Shown one piece after another: positions 29,724 to 39,088 of a stretch of DNA of 64,000 nucleotides. A program made the position numbers and the translations under genes. Below the pieces are notes generated by a model. It was not told the DNA's origin. It did no database searches and was given only the letters and a program-made list of their open reading frames with translations. The stretch comes from Bifidobacterium tissieri. GTDB lineage: Bacteria; Actinomycetota; Actinomycetes; Actinomycetales; Bifidobacteriaceae. Each line of letters starts with the position of its first letter. Position 1 is the stretch's first letter. The stretch lies in assembly GCF_002259645.1 (NCBI RefSeq), contig NZ_MWWV01000018.1, forward strand, positions 62,001-126,000, in the 5' to 3' direction.

Positions 29724-30284
29724 ATGGCGTTGGAAATACTGGACTGGCATGATGGAAAACTGCTGGCGAAGCCGGTGTTCGACGCGTTGAATGCATTGAT
29801 CGCCAATGGCGTGGATGAGAACCTGGTCATCGGGGTCACCGAAAACACCGACGAGGAGTCGGACACCGACCTGTGGTGCCCGAAGTACGGCATTCCTTTT
29901 GCGACGACCGGCAATGTCGTAGTCGTCCACACGCATAAGACCCGCAAGGCTCCGCCGTTGTTCGCGGCCGCATTCGTCACCGCGGACAGTCGCGCCGATC
30001 TCAATGGTCTGGTCAAGCACACGCTTGAGGTCAGCAAGGTCTCCTTCGCGCCCATCGCCGCCGCCGTTGAGGCCACTGGCATGGAATCCGGCGGCATGTC
30101 GCCGATCGGCCTGCCCGCCGAATGGCCACTGCTGGTGGACCGTCGCATCCTTGACATTCCGAGGCTGTATCTCGGTTCGGGCATCCGCCCGTCCAAGCTT
30201 GTCGTAAACGGTTCCATCTTCAACCATATTCCGGGCGCGCGCATCGTGGAGAATCTGGGGAAGGCCCGTCCCGATCAGCAATAG
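29724..30284 (+). CDS. YbaK/EbsC-family aminoacyl-tRNA deacylase
   Basis: A 186-residue trans-editing-type protein of the YbaK/ProX superfamily, which hydrolyses mischarged tRNA such as Cys- or Ala-tRNA-Pro. The diagnostic stretch is VSFAPIAAAVEATGMESG followed by GMSPIGLPAEWPLLVD near residues 105-140. The typical lysine-containing strand TADSRADLNGLVKH precedes it. It is slightly longer than E. coli YbaK (159). A GGGGGAT precedes the ATG at 29724. Lying next to two tRNA synthetase genes is consistent with a role in translation fidelity. The exact mischarged substrate is not predictable. Confidence 0.85.
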   Translation: MALEILDWHDGKLLAKPVFDALNALIANGVDENLVIGVTENTDEESDTDLWCPKYGIPFATTGNVVVVHTHKTRKAPPLFAAAFVTADSRADLNGLVKHTLEVSKVSFAPIAAAVEATGMESGGMSPIGLPAEWPLLVDRRILDIPRLYLGSGIRPSKLVVNGSIFNHIPGARIVENLGKARPDQQ

Positions 30285-30287
30285 ATC

Positions 30288-30313
30288 CGACGGCGGTATC
30301 GGCGTCGTCCTTT
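30288..30313 (+). terminator. Weak terminator candidate after the deacylase gene
   Basis: CGACG and CGTCG flank an inner CG/CG pair, with a G-G mismatch and loop GTAT, followed by TCCTTTG. The stem is short. Confidence 0.35.
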
Positions 30314-30362
30314 GCCGATCCCGTTCAGTGGGCGTGTCAAACGATTGAACCTTGGCATGGGC

Positions 30363-30368
30363 TATACT
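30363..30368 (+). promoter_or_regulatory. -10 hexamer of putative leaderless gluA promoter
   Basis: TATACT ends 6 nt before the gluA ATG at 30375, and no Shine-Dalgarno is visible. TTGAAC at 30345-30350 is too close (12 bp) to be a normal -35. Confidence 0.55.
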
Positions 30369-30374
30369 GCCCCT

Positions 30375-31148
<774 letters not shown>

Positions 31149-31222
31149 GATTCACACACATCGATGAACCATGTGAGCCATTCCGTCGTATATGCGTATA
31201 TGTGCACGGCGGAGGAAAACAA

Positions 31223-32071
31223 GTGAGAAGAATGAACACAATGATTATCAGTCTGCGACGGCTGGGACGAAAGGCGCTGGCATGCGTGTGCGCACTGGCC
31301 TGCCTGGTGTCCCTTGCCGCCTGCGGGTCGGACGAGGAGGCGGGCAAGATCCGCATCGGCATCAAGTTCGACCAGCCCGGACTCGGCTTCAAGAAGTCCG
31401 GAACCTACGTGGGATTCGACGTTGACGTTGCCCGGTACGTTGCCCGGCAGCTCGGCTATTCCGAGGATCAGATCATATGGAAGGAAGCGCCGTCCAAGCA
31501 GCGTGAGGCCATGCTGCAGAACGGTGATGTGGACATGATCCTCGCCACGTATTCGATCACCGACGCACGTAAGAACGCGGTCTCGTTCGCCGGACCGTAC
31601 TTCGTGGCTGGTCAGGATCTGCTCGTGCGCAAGGACGACACGTCCATCAACGGTCCCGAGGATCTGAACGGCAAGCGCCTGTGCTCGGTGACCGGATCGA
31701 CGTCCGCGACCACCGTCAAGGAGAAGTTCGCCAACGAGGTGCAGCTCATGGAGCAGCCCGGCTACGCCGAATGCGCCACGGCACTGTTCTCCGGCATCGT
31801 CGACGCGGTGACCACCGACGACATCATCCTCGCCGGTCTGGCATCGGCATCCCGCGGCAAGCTGCGCGTGGTCGGCAAGCCGTTCACCCAGGAATACTAT
31901 GGCGTGGGCATCAAGAAGGGTGACAAGGAATTCGCCAGAAAGATCAACGCCGCAATCAACGGAATGATCGAGGACGGCGCATGGCAGCGCGCCGTGACGG
32001 ATAACACCAAGGGCACCGGGTACAAGCCGAACGCGCAGTACAACCCGCCGAAGGCCAAGGAAGGGGAGTGA
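31223..32071 (+). CDS. gluB: Glutamate-type solute-binding lipoprotein
   Basis: Extracellular substrate-binding lipoprotein of 282 residues. A basic N-terminus (RRLGRK) and hydrophobic core lead to the lipobox SLAACGS, where Cys would be lipidated. The mature part is a type 3 solute-binding fold (IRIGIKFDQPGLGFK, GFDVDVARYVARQLG, DMILATYSITDARK). The start is GTG at 31223, placed by GGAGG at 31211-31215 with a 7-nt gap; the ATG at 31232 and upstream 31202 are less well supported. It works with GluC and GluD as the channel and GluA as the motor. Confidence 0.92.
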   Translation: MRRMNTMIISLRRLGRKALACVCALACLVSLAACGSDEEAGKIRIGIKFDQPGLGFKKSGTYVGFDVDVARYVARQLGYSEDQIIWKEAPSKQREAMLQNGDVDMILATYSITDARKNAVSFAGPYFVAGQDLLVRKDDTSINGPEDLNGKRLCSVTGSTSATTVKEKFANEVQLMEQPGYAECATALFSGIVDAVTTDDIILAGLASASRGKLRVVGKPFTQEYYGVGIKKGDKEFARKINAAINGMIEDGAWQRAVTDNTKGTGYKPNAQYNPPKAKEGE

Positions 32072-32072
32072 C

Positions 32073-32750
32073 ATGGAAAGTCTCATCAGCCTGTTCAGTG
32101 AATACGACATTCCCGCCGCATTCCTCGTCAACATCGAACTGACTCTCTGGTCCACGCTCTTCTCACTGATTCTCGGCGTGATCCTGGTCATGATGCGCAT
32201 CTCGCCGATCGGCTCGATGCGCACCGTCGCAGGCGGCTATGTGGAGTTCTTCAAGAACATGCCGTTGACGATCATCATGGTGTTCATGGTGCTCGGCGCA
32301 TATGCCCAGCTCAAGCTCACGTTCTCCGACACGTTCGCGACGAACTTCTTCTGGCTCGCCGTCACCGGTCTGAGCCTGTACACGGCGGCGTTCGTCTGCG
32401 AATCGCTCCGCTCGGGCATCAACACCGTGCCGATCGGACAGGCCGAGGCGGCTCGCGCGCTGGGACTGAGCTTCATGCAGTCCGCCACGCAGATCATCCT
32501 GCCCCAGGCATTCCGAGGATCGGTGGCACCGCTCGGCAACACGTTCATCGCGCTGCTGAAGAACTCCACCGTGGCGGCCGCGGCCTCCGTGGCCACGGAG
32601 ACGTCATCGCTGATGAGCGAGATGATCGAATACCATCCCGACGTGATCGTCTCGATCTTCCTGATCTTCGCGTTCGGCTACGTGATCCTGATCATCCCCA
32701 TCGGCATGCTCACCACGTTCCTGTCCAACAAGCTCGCAGTGAGAAGGTGA
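32073..32750 (+). CDS. gluC: Glutamate-type ABC transporter permease
   Basis: Inner-membrane permease of 225 residues with about five hydrophobic helices. The EAA loop is present (QAEAARALGLSFMQSATQI ending in ILPQAFRGSVAPL), contacting the ATPase. The ATG at 32073 lies 1 nt after the gluB stop, with AAGGGGAG as ribosome site. It pairs with GluD to form the channel. Confidence 0.93.
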   Translation: MESLISLFSEYDIPAAFLVNIELTLWSTLFSLILGVILVMMRISPIGSMRTVAGGYVEFFKNMPLTIIMVFMVLGAYAQLKLTFSDTFATNFFWLAVTGLSLYTAAFVCESLRSGINTVPIGQAEAARALGLSFMQSATQIILPQAFRGSVAPLGNTFIALLKNSTVAAAASVATETSSLMSEMIEYHPDVIVSIFLIFAFGYVILIIPIGMLTTFLSNKLAVRR

Positions 32751-32754
32751 CCAG

Positions 32755-33966
32755 ATGAACAACACCTCATCATCCGTCCTGTTCGACCAGCCCGGTCCCA
32801 AGGGACGTCGTCGCATCACGATCATCAACTGGGTGGCCGGCGTCTGCTTCGCCATCATCCTCCTGCTCATCCTCATGCGTCTGCACAATCCTCCGAACGG
32901 CGAGAACCAGCTGAGCTGGGAACTGTGGAAGCCGGCATTGGAGAAGGAGGCGTGGACCGACTTCTACCTGCCCGGTCTGTGGATGACCATCAAGGCGTCC
33001 GTCCTCGCCGTGATTGGTTCCGTGGTCTTCGGCCTGCTGTTCGGCATCGGCCGACTGCTGCCGAACGTGATCATACGAATGGTCTCCTCCGTGATCGTGG
33101 AATTCTGCCGCGCCGTGCCTGTGCTGCTGCTCATGATCTTCTTCTGGCGCTGGTTCGCGTTCACCGGCATGGCATCGCCCTCCTACTGGGCGGTCGTGCT
33201 CGCTCTGGTGCTCTACAATGGCTCCGTGGTGGCCGAGCTCGTCCGATCCGGTGTGGGCAATCTGCCCGGCGGTCAGCGTGAAGCCGCGCTCGCACTGGGC
33301 CTGACCCGCACCGAGTCCCTCATGCAGATCGAGGTTCCCCAAGCGGTCACGGCCATGCTGCCCGCCGCGGTCACCCAGCTCGTTGTCGTACTCAAGGACA
33401 CGGCTCTGGGCTCCATCATCATGTACACGGATCTTCTGCAGGAATCCCGCCGCCTCGGATCCATGTACTTCAACATTCTGCAGACCTTGGTCGTGGCCGG
33501 CATCGTGTACTTCTTCGCCTGCTGGCTGCTGTCCCGTCTGGCCGAGTGGCTTCCCGAGCACATGCAGAAACGCACCGCCGCTCCGGTGGATACCGAGCCG
33601 GTCGCCCCGATCGCCGTCATGGACCCCTCCAACGTCAATCAGATCGCCGTGGCCAAGGAGATGAAGGAGCTGCCGCTCGGCGGCACGCCGCGCAAATACC
33701 ATGCGCATCATCGCGGCACGAACGCGTCGATCCATAATTGGCGTCGTACTCGCTACGAGCAGGGGTATGACCAGACGCATCCGGAGACTCAGGACAGACA
33801 GTCTTCCGAGGACAAGTCAGTCAGTGCGCCAAAGAAGACCGAGGATCGTCACGAATCCAGAAAGAGCTTCTCAGGAGACCATCATCGATTCGGCGCAGCC
33901 ACGTTCAAGCATGGTGCCGACATCGGCAAGGGACACACCGACATCGGCGGAAAGCCAGAGATCTGA
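32755..33966 (+). CDS. gluD: Glutamate-type ABC transporter permease with long hydrophilic C-terminal tail
   Basis: Second permease, 403 residues, much longer than GluC. Membrane helices occupy about residues 24-270, and the EAA loop is GGQREAALALGLTRTESLMQ. After the last helix (ACWLLSRLAEWLPEH) comes a roughly 125-residue cytoplasmic tail rich in His, Lys, Arg, Glu and Thr with no recognised domain. Such tails occur in actinobacterial GluD proteins. The ATG at 32755 is 4 nt after the gluC stop. A terminator closes the operon. Confidence 0.92.
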   Translation: MNNTSSSVLFDQPGPKGRRRITIINWVAGVCFAIILLLILMRLHNPPNGENQLSWELWKPALEKEAWTDFYLPGLWMTIKASVLAVIGSVVFGLLFGIGRLLPNVIIRMVSSVIVEFCRAVPVLLLMIFFWRWFAFTGMASPSYWAVVLALVLYNGSVVAELVRSGVGNLPGGQREAALALGLTRTESLMQIEVPQAVTAMLPAAVTQLVVVLKDTALGSIIMYTDLLQESRRLGSMYFNILQTLVVAGIVYFFACWLLSRLAEWLPEHMQKRTAAPVDTEPVAPIAVMDPSNVNQIAVAKEMKELPLGGTPRKYHAHHRGTNASIHNWRRTRYEQGYDQTHPETQDRQSSEDKSVSAPKKTEDRHESRKSFSGDHHRFGAATFKHGADIGKGHTDIGGKPEI

Positions 33967-33992
33967 TCCGCCTGATCCGATTCCACGTATAC

Positions 33993-34027
33993 AGGGACCG
34001 CACCCGTTTTCCGGGGCGGTCCTTTTT
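33993..34027 (+). terminator. Terminator after gluABCD
   Basis: GGACCGC pairs with GCGGTCC, with an inner CCCG/CGGG helix beyond a bulged A, followed by CCTTTTTCG. Confidence 0.75.
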
Positions 34028-34116
34028 CGTTAATTCGGTGTTAGTGGCATGCCGCGTTTCACCGCCAAAGCCATATGTAAACCGTTAGGATTCCGATCCG
34101 TTCGTCGCGCCATCTC

Positions 34117-34196
34117 TAGCATTGAATCCGTAATGGCCGGTCGGCGCGATGAAGCACGGAAGTATGTGAGTGCCTGCGTCGACCGGTTTTCGTTTG
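34117..34196 (+). promoter_or_regulatory. kdp leader: -10 candidate and terminator-like attenuator
   Basis: TAGCAT at 34117-34122 could be a -10. Downstream, CCGGTCGGCGCG (34137-34148) pairs with TGCGTCGACCGG (34175-34186), twelve pairs with two wobbles. Its loop carries a second GCAC/GTGC stem (34154-34157 with 34170-34173). The outer stem is followed at once by TTTTCGTTT (34187-34195), the form of an intrinsic terminator. It sits between the likely start site and the first kdp ribosome site (34201-34209), so transcription attenuation is plausible. No known riboswitch class is recognised. Confidence 0.5.
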
Positions 34197-34211
34197 ACCA
34201 AAGGAGAGGAC

Positions 34212-34304
34212 ATGCCTTGGTGGGTTGATGTCGCCTACGTCGTTGGCACGGTCGTCATATTCATTGTGTTCGATCTGTGTGGAAAGTGGGTGGACAAGCT
34301 ATGA
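34212..34304 (+). CDS. Tiny membrane peptide upstream of kdpF
   Basis: A 30-residue peptide, MPWWVDVAYVVGTVVIFIVF followed by a short polar end (DLCGKWVDKL). It has one predicted transmembrane helix and a strong AAGGAGAGGA ribosome site 2-5 nt upstream. Its TGA stop overlaps the kdpF start in an ATGA arrangement, showing translational coupling. Small hydrophobic proteins ending in a C-G/E-x-L type tail occur before kdp genes in other bacteria, but I cannot assign a function. It may stabilise the Kdp complex, as KdpF does. Too short for standard gene callers. Confidence 0.65.
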   Translation: MPWWVDVAYVVGTVVIFIVFDLCGKWVDKL

Positions 34305-34393
34305 TGGCCGTTTTTACCACATTGGGTGTGATTCTGGGAATCGTCGGAGTCGTTTACATGATGTACTCCCTGTGCCGTCCCGAGAAGTTCTGA
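34301..34393 (+). CDS. kdpF: KdpF-like small subunit of the K+-transporting ATPase
   Basis: A 30-residue single-helix membrane peptide beginning MMAVFTTLGVILGIVGVVYM and ending CRPEKF. The P-E-K/R-F end is typical of KdpF, which stabilises KdpABC. Either the ATG at 34301, overlapping the preceding stop, or the one at 34304 could start it. kdpA follows after 43 bp. Confidence 0.75.
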   Translation: MMAVFTTLGVILGIVGVVYMMYSLCRPEKF

Positions 34394-34436
34394 TATCGGC
34401 TCGGATTCATACAAGGTCAAGGATCAAGGTTTCGAT

Positions 34437-36113
34437 ATGGTTTATCTGTTCGCTGTTCTGGCATTCGCGTTGATTGCCATCATCCTGGCGGTGATATACA
34501 AACCGCTGGGCGACTACATGTACGAGGTCTTCAACTCCGACAAGGATCTGTTCTTCGAGCGCTGGATCTACAAGATCATCGGCGTCGCCTCCAACAAGGA
34601 ACAGAACTGGAAGGCCTACCTGCGCGGCGTGCTTGGATTCTCGCTGATGAGCGTGCTGTTCCTCTACCTGCTGCAGCGTGTGCAGCAGTGGCTGCCGTTC
34701 TCGCTGGGCTTCCCGAACGTCGAGGGGCCGCTGGCGTTCAACACTGCAGCATCGTTCGTGACGAACACGAACTGGCAGTCGTATTCGCCTGATGTCACGC
34801 TGGGCTACACCGTGCAGTTCGCCGGTCTCGCCGTGCAGAACTTCGTGTCCGCGGCCGTGGGCATTTCCGTGGCCATTGCGCTGGTGCGCGGCTTCGCTCG
34901 TCGCAAGTCCGACACGATCGGCAACTTCTGGGTGGATCTCACCCGTTGCACCATGCGTATTCTCATGCCGATCGCTATTGTCATGGGCATCATCCTCATG
35001 GCGCTTGGCGTGGCTCAGAACTTCGCCGGCTTCGTCGATGTCCAGACCATCGCCGGCGGTAGCCAGTCGATCATGCAGGGTCCCGTGGCCTCCCAGGAGG
35101 TCATCAAGGAGCTCGGTACCAACGGTGGTGGTTTCTTCAACGCCAACTCCTCTCACCCTTACGAGAACCCGAATATGTGGACGAACCTCATCGAGATCCT
35201 GCTCATGCTGTGCATCCCGGTGGCACTGACCCGCACCTTCGGCCGTATGGTTGGCAATATCCGTCAGGGCTATGCGCTGCTCGGTGCCATGGTCACCTTG
35301 TTCGGCATCAGCTTCCTCGCCGTGGTGACCGCTGAATCGTTCTCCAACGATCCGATCACCAGCCTGACGGGCGGCTCGATGGAAGGCAAGGAGGATCGCT
35401 TCGGCATCGTCTGGTCCGGCCTGTTCGGCACGACGTCCACGTCCACGTCCACTGGTGCCGTCGACTCCATGCATGACTCGTACACGGCTCTTGGCGGCAT
35501 GATGTACATGTTCAACATGATGCTCGGCGAGGTGAGCCCGGGCGGTGTGGGTGCCGGTCTGTACGGCATTCTCGTCATGGCCGTCGTGGCTGTGTTCATC
35601 GCCGGCCTGATGGTGGGACGTACCCCGGAGTACTTGGGCAAGAAGATCGGCCCCCGTGAGATGAAGATGGCATCGCTGTACTTCTTGGTCATGCCTATCA
35701 CGGTCGTCGTCGGTGTGGCGCTGAGCTTCGCTCTGCCGTTCGCCCGCCAGTCCGTGTTCGACACCTCGTTGGCCAATGACGGCAACCATGGCTTCTCCGA
35801 GGTCGTGTATGCGTTCACTTCAGCGGCCAACAACAATGGTTCCGCATTTGCCGGCCTGACGGCCGATACTCCATGGTTGGATACCGCTCTTGGCATGGCC
35901 GTGCTGCTGGGCCGGTTCCTGCCCATCATGCTGGTCATCGCTCTGGCAGGCTCCCTCGCCAAGCAGGATGTGGTTCCGGAGACCTCCGGAACGATGAAGA
36001 CCGACAATAGTCTGTTCGTCTTCCTGCTGGTGTTCGTTATCTTCATTATCTCCGCGCTGACGTTCTTCCCGACGCTTGCTCTGGGACCGTTGGCTGAAGG
36101 ATTGGTGGCGTAA
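34437..36113 (+). CDS. kdpA: K+-transporting ATPase subunit A
   Basis: Channel-like K+-binding subunit of 558 residues with about ten membrane helices, related to the Trk/Ktr superfamily. Selectivity-loop regions are recognisable as AASFVTNTNWQSY near residue 105, TNGGGFFNANSSHPYENP near 225, GGMMYMFNMMLGEVSPGG near 355 and TSAANNNGSAFAG near 462. The ATG at 34437 has AAGG about 8 nt upstream. It is part of kdpFABC for high-affinity K+ uptake under K+ limitation. Confidence 0.96.
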   Translation: MVYLFAVLAFALIAIILAVIYKPLGDYMYEVFNSDKDLFFERWIYKIIGVASNKEQNWKAYLRGVLGFSLMSVLFLYLLQRVQQWLPFSLGFPNVEGPLAFNTAASFVTNTNWQSYSPDVTLGYTVQFAGLAVQNFVSAAVGISVAIALVRGFARRKSDTIGNFWVDLTRCTMRILMPIAIVMGIILMALGVAQNFAGFVDVQTIAGGSQSIMQGPVASQEVIKELGTNGGGFFNANSSHPYENPNMWTNLIEILLMLCIPVALTRTFGRMVGNIRQGYALLGAMVTLFGISFLAVVTAESFSNDPITSLTGGSMEGKEDRFGIVWSGLFGTTSTSTSTGAVDSMHDSYTALGGMMYMFNMMLGEVSPGGVGAGLYGILVMAVVAVFIAGLMVGRTPEYLGKKIGPREMKMASLYFLVMPITVVVGVALSFALPFARQSVFDTSLANDGNHGFSEVVYAFTSAANNNGSAFAGLTADTPWLDTALGMAVLLGRFLPIMLVIALAGSLAKQDVVPETSGTMKTDNSLFVFLLVFVIFIISALTFFPTLALGPLAEGLVA

Positions 36114-36116
36114 GCA

Positions 36117-38285
36117 ATGTCTACCGCAACTGCGAATGGCGTCGCGAACGATATCGCGTCCGACGTCAGGAATTCCAACAACAAGTCCATGGGTGCCATG
36201 CTCATCAAGAGCCTGCCCGACGCGTTGCGCAAGTTCGATCCGCGCAACATGTGGCACAACCCCGTCATGTTCATCGTGTGGGTTGGCGCTGCGTTCCTTA
36301 CCCTGCTTGGCATTGGGCAGCTTTTCGCCCCGGCCGAGCTTTCCCAGGGACAGCCGGTGTATTTCACGTGGATCATCGCCATCGTGCTGTGGTTCACCGT
36401 ACTGTTCGCGAATCTCGCCGAGGCAGTGGCCGAGGGGCGTGGCAAGGCTCAGGCCGATGCGCTTCGCAAGACCCGCACCACCACGCCGGCTCACCGTGTG
36501 GTGTGCTATGACGAGGAGAACGATCCCGATGTCCGTGGTCCGGAAAAGGGAGAGGGTCCGTCGTCCATCGTCGAGGTTCCCAGCTCCGATCTGAAGCTTG
36601 GCGATGTGGTTGTTGTCGAAGCCGGCGATCTGATCCCCGGCGACGGTGACATCATCTCCGGTATCGCATCCGTGGACGAGTCCGCCATCACCGGTGAGTC
36701 CGCTCCTGTGATTCGTGAATCCGGCGGCGACCGTTCCGCCGTCACCGGTGGTACTCGCGTGCTGTCCGACCGTATCGTCGTGCGCATCACGCAGAAGCCG
36801 GGCGAGAGCTTCGTGGACAAGATGATCGCCCTCGTTGAGGGTGCCAACCGTCAGAAGACCCCGAACGAGATCGCCCTGGACGTGCTCTTGAGCTCGCTGA
36901 CCATCATCTTCCTGATCGTGGTGCTCTGCATCAATCCGCAGGCTTCCGCGGTGGGCGCCTCCGTGAGCCTGACCGTGCTGATCGCCCTGCTGGTGTGCCT
37001 GATCCCGACCACGATCGGTGCCCTGCTGTCCGCCATCGGCATCGCCGGCATGGATCGTCTTGTCCAGCGCAACGTGCTGGCCACGTCCGGTCGAGCCATT
37101 GAGGCGGCCGGTGACGTCACCACCCTGCTGCTCGACAAGACCGGTACCATCACGTACGGCAACCGTCAGGCTTCCAACTTCCACGCCCTGCCCGGTGTGG
37201 ACCATGATGAGATCGTGCGTGCGGCCGCGTTGAGCTCGCTCGCCGACTCCACTCCGGAAGGCCAGTCCATTGTGGATCTGGCCCGCAAGGAGGGCATGGA
37301 ACTGAAGGACATTCCGGGTGCCATTGCTGTGCCGTTCACCGCTGAAACCCGTATGTCCGGTCTGGATCTGCCCACCGGCGAGCGCATCCGCAAGGGTGCC
37401 ACCTCCGCGATCGAGCATTGGGTTGCCGAGGAGGGTTCCGGCGTTGGCCAGGAGATCCTCGACGCTATGCACGACCGTGTGGAGAGCGTCTCCAACGCCG
37501 GCGGCACGCCGCTGGTGGTCGCCGAGCAGGATGCTTCGGGCGTCGTCAAGATCCTGGGTGTCGTCCAGCTGAAGGACGTCGTGAAGGAGGGTCTGCGCGA
37601 GCGTTTCGCCGACATGCGTGCCATGGGTATCCGTACGGTGATGGTCACCGGCGACAACCCGCTGACCGCTGCGGCCATCGCCAAGGAAGCAGGCGTCGAC
37701 GATTTCATCGCCGAAGCCAAGCCTGAGGACAAGCTCGCCTACATCAAGAAGGAACAGGCCAAGGGCCAGCTCGTCGCCATGACCGGTGACGGTACCAACG
37801 ACGCCCCGGCGCTTGCCCAATCCGATGTCGGCGTGGCCATGAACTCCGGTACCTCCGCTGCCAAGGAGGCCGGCAACATGGTCGACCTCGACTCCGATCC
37901 GACCAAGCTCATCGACATCGTGCAGATCGGCAAGCAGCTGCTCATCACCCGCGGCGCGCTGACCACGTTCTCGATCGCCAACGATATCGCGAAGTACTTC
38001 GCCATCATTCCGGCCATGTTCATGGAGCAGTTCCCCGGACTCGGTGTACTGAACCTCATGGGTCTGCACAGCTCGCTGTCCGCGGTCCTGTCCGCGATCA
38101 TCTTCAACGCGATCATCATCGTGCTGCTGATCCCGCTGGCACTGAAGGGTGTCAAGTACCGTGCGGAATCGTCGGAGAAGATCCTTGGCCGTAACCTGTC
38201 GATCTACGGTCTGGGCGGCATCGTCGCACCGTTCGTCGGCATCTGGATCATCGATCTGTTCGTCCGTCTGATTCCCGGGTTCTGA
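36117..38285 (+). CDS. kdpB: K+-transporting P-type ATPase subunit B
   Basis: Catalytic P-type ATPase subunit, 722 residues. The phosphorylation site is [13 protein letters not shown] near residue 345; the actuator TGES is in ITGESAPVI near 198; the hinge is [20 protein letters not shown] near 555. Membrane helices flank these domains. It starts 3 nt after the kdpA stop, so translation is probably coupled. Confidence 0.96.
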   Translation: MSTATANGVANDIASDVRNSNNKSMGAMLIKSLPDALRKFDPRNMWHNPVMFIVWVGAAFLTLLGIGQLFAPAELSQGQPVYFTWIIAIVLWFTVLFANLAEAVAEGRGKAQADALRKTRTTTPAHRVVCYDEENDPDVRGPEKGEGPSSIVEVPSSDLKLGDVVVVEAGDLIPGDGDIISGIASVDESAITGESAPVIRESGGDRSAVTGGTRVLSDRIVVRITQKPGESFVDKMIALVEGANRQKTPNEIALDVLLSSLTIIFLIVVLCINPQASAVGASVSLTVLIALLVCLIPTTIGALLSAIGIAGMDRLVQRNVLATSGRAIEAAGDVTTLLLDKTGTITYGNRQASNFHALPGVDHDEIVRAAALSSLADSTPEGQSIVDLARKEGMELKDIPGAIAVPFTAETRMSGLDLPTGERIRKGATSAIEHWVAEEGSGVGQEILDAMHDRVESVSNAGGTPLVVAEQDASGVVKILGVVQLKDVVKEGLRERFADMRAMGIRTVMVTGDNPLTAAAIAKEAGVDDFIAEAKPEDKLAYIKKEQAKGQLVAMTGDGTNDAPALAQSDVGVAMNSGTSAAKEAGNMVDLDSDPTKLIDIVQIGKQLLITRGALTTFSIANDIAKYFAIIPAMFMEQFPGLGVLNLMGLHSSLSAVLSAIIFNAIIIVLLIPLALKGVKYRAESSEKILGRNLSIYGLGGIVAPFVGIWIIDLFVRLIPGF

Positions 38286-38309
38286 CCCGAGGCTTGAAAG
38301 AAGGCATCT

Positions 38310-38936
38310 ATGAAGAACGCAATGGCGCTCAACATGCGCAGCTATTGGGCCGGTCTTAGGGCGGTCCTGGTGTTCACGGTCATCGTGATCGTCTACACGT
38401 TCGCCATGTTCGGCATCGGCCAGCTCGGCATGCCGGATAAGGCCAACGGTTCGCTGATCACCGACGAATCGGGTCAGGTGGTTGGCTCCTCTCTGATCGG
38501 ACAGTCGTTCACCGATTCCAAGGGCGAGGCGTTGCCGCAGTACTTCCAGTCCCGTCCGTCGGCGGCTGGAGCCAGCGACGACAACCCGTCCGGGTACGAT
38601 GCGTCCGCATCGTCCGGAACGAACCTCGGTCATCAGGATGAGGGTCTTATCAAGGATGTCACGACGCGTCGCGCCGAGATTGCCAAGCGTGAGGGCGTGA
38701 ACGTCAAGGATGTTCCTGCCGACGCCGTGACCGCATCCTCCTCCGGACTCGATCCGCACATCAGCCCCGAATACGCGGCCATTCAGGTTCGCCGCGTGGC
38801 CAAGGAGCGTGGCATCAGCGAGGAGAAGGTAGAGCAGCTGGTCAAGGACAACACCACCGGACGTGGACTCGGTTTCATCGGCGAGCCCGTTGTCAACGTG
38901 GTGACCCTGAACAAGGCGCTTGACGACCTGTCCTGA
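38310..38936 (+). CDS. kdpC: K+-transporting ATPase subunit C
   Basis: Single-pass subunit of 208 residues needed for Kdp assembly and ATP affinity. One N-terminal helix (VLVFTVIVIVYTFAMFGIG) is followed by an extracytoplasmic domain with IGQSF, YFQSRPSAAG and SGLDPHISPEYAAIQVRRVA, all standard for KdpC. AAGAAGG precedes the ATG at 38310. A 13-bp hairpin follows, separating kdpFABC from kdpDE. Confidence 0.95.
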   Translation: MKNAMALNMRSYWAGLRAVLVFTVIVIVYTFAMFGIGQLGMPDKANGSLITDESGQVVGSSLIGQSFTDSKGEALPQYFQSRPSAAGASDDNPSGYDASASSGTNLGHQDEGLIKDVTTRRAEIAKREGVNVKDVPADAVTASSSGLDPHISPEYAAIQVRRVAKERGISEEKVEQLVKDNTTGRGLGFIGEPVVNVVTLNKALDDLS

Positions 38937-38967
38937 TCCATGTCATCCGTTCCGTCAGGGGCGGTGA

Positions 38968-39006
38968 GCCCGTTCCCGCGATTCATGTCGCGGGAACGGG
39001 CCTTCG
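38968..39006 (+). terminator. Terminator between kdpC and kdpD
   Basis: A perfect 13-bp stem (38968-38980 with 38989-39001, GCCCGTTCCCGCG on the left arm), loop ATTCATGT, then CTTCG. The tail is weak, so some read-through is likely. Confidence 0.6.
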
Positions 39007-39028
39007 TTCGTTCGGAACATGCATCCTC

Positions 39029-39034
39029 TACAGT
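39029..39034 (+). promoter_or_regulatory. -10 hexamer for kdpDE
   Basis: TACAGT followed by a G-run, about 55 nt before the kdpD ATG. This suggests the sensor-regulator pair has its own promoter. Confidence 0.45.
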
Positions 39035-39088
39035 GGGGGTGGGTCTGAAATCCCGAAATCACGCATCGCAGAAAGGATCGCATCGTCA

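Noticed and set aside
27731-30244. 837-codon minus-strand open frame opposite aspS and the deacylase
   Set aside because: Antisense shadow of conserved genes, with no plausible start or domain.
31180-31205. GTATATGCGTATATG direct repeat between gluA and gluB as a promoter
   Set aside because: It is AT-rich, but no -35/-10 pair with proper spacing could be fitted, and gluABCD reads as one operon.
35820-38759. 979-codon minus-strand open frame opposite kdpA-kdpC
   Set aside because: It is His/Asp/Gly/Arg-rich without domain-like features, as expected for the complement of a GC-rich gene; kdpABC are certain.
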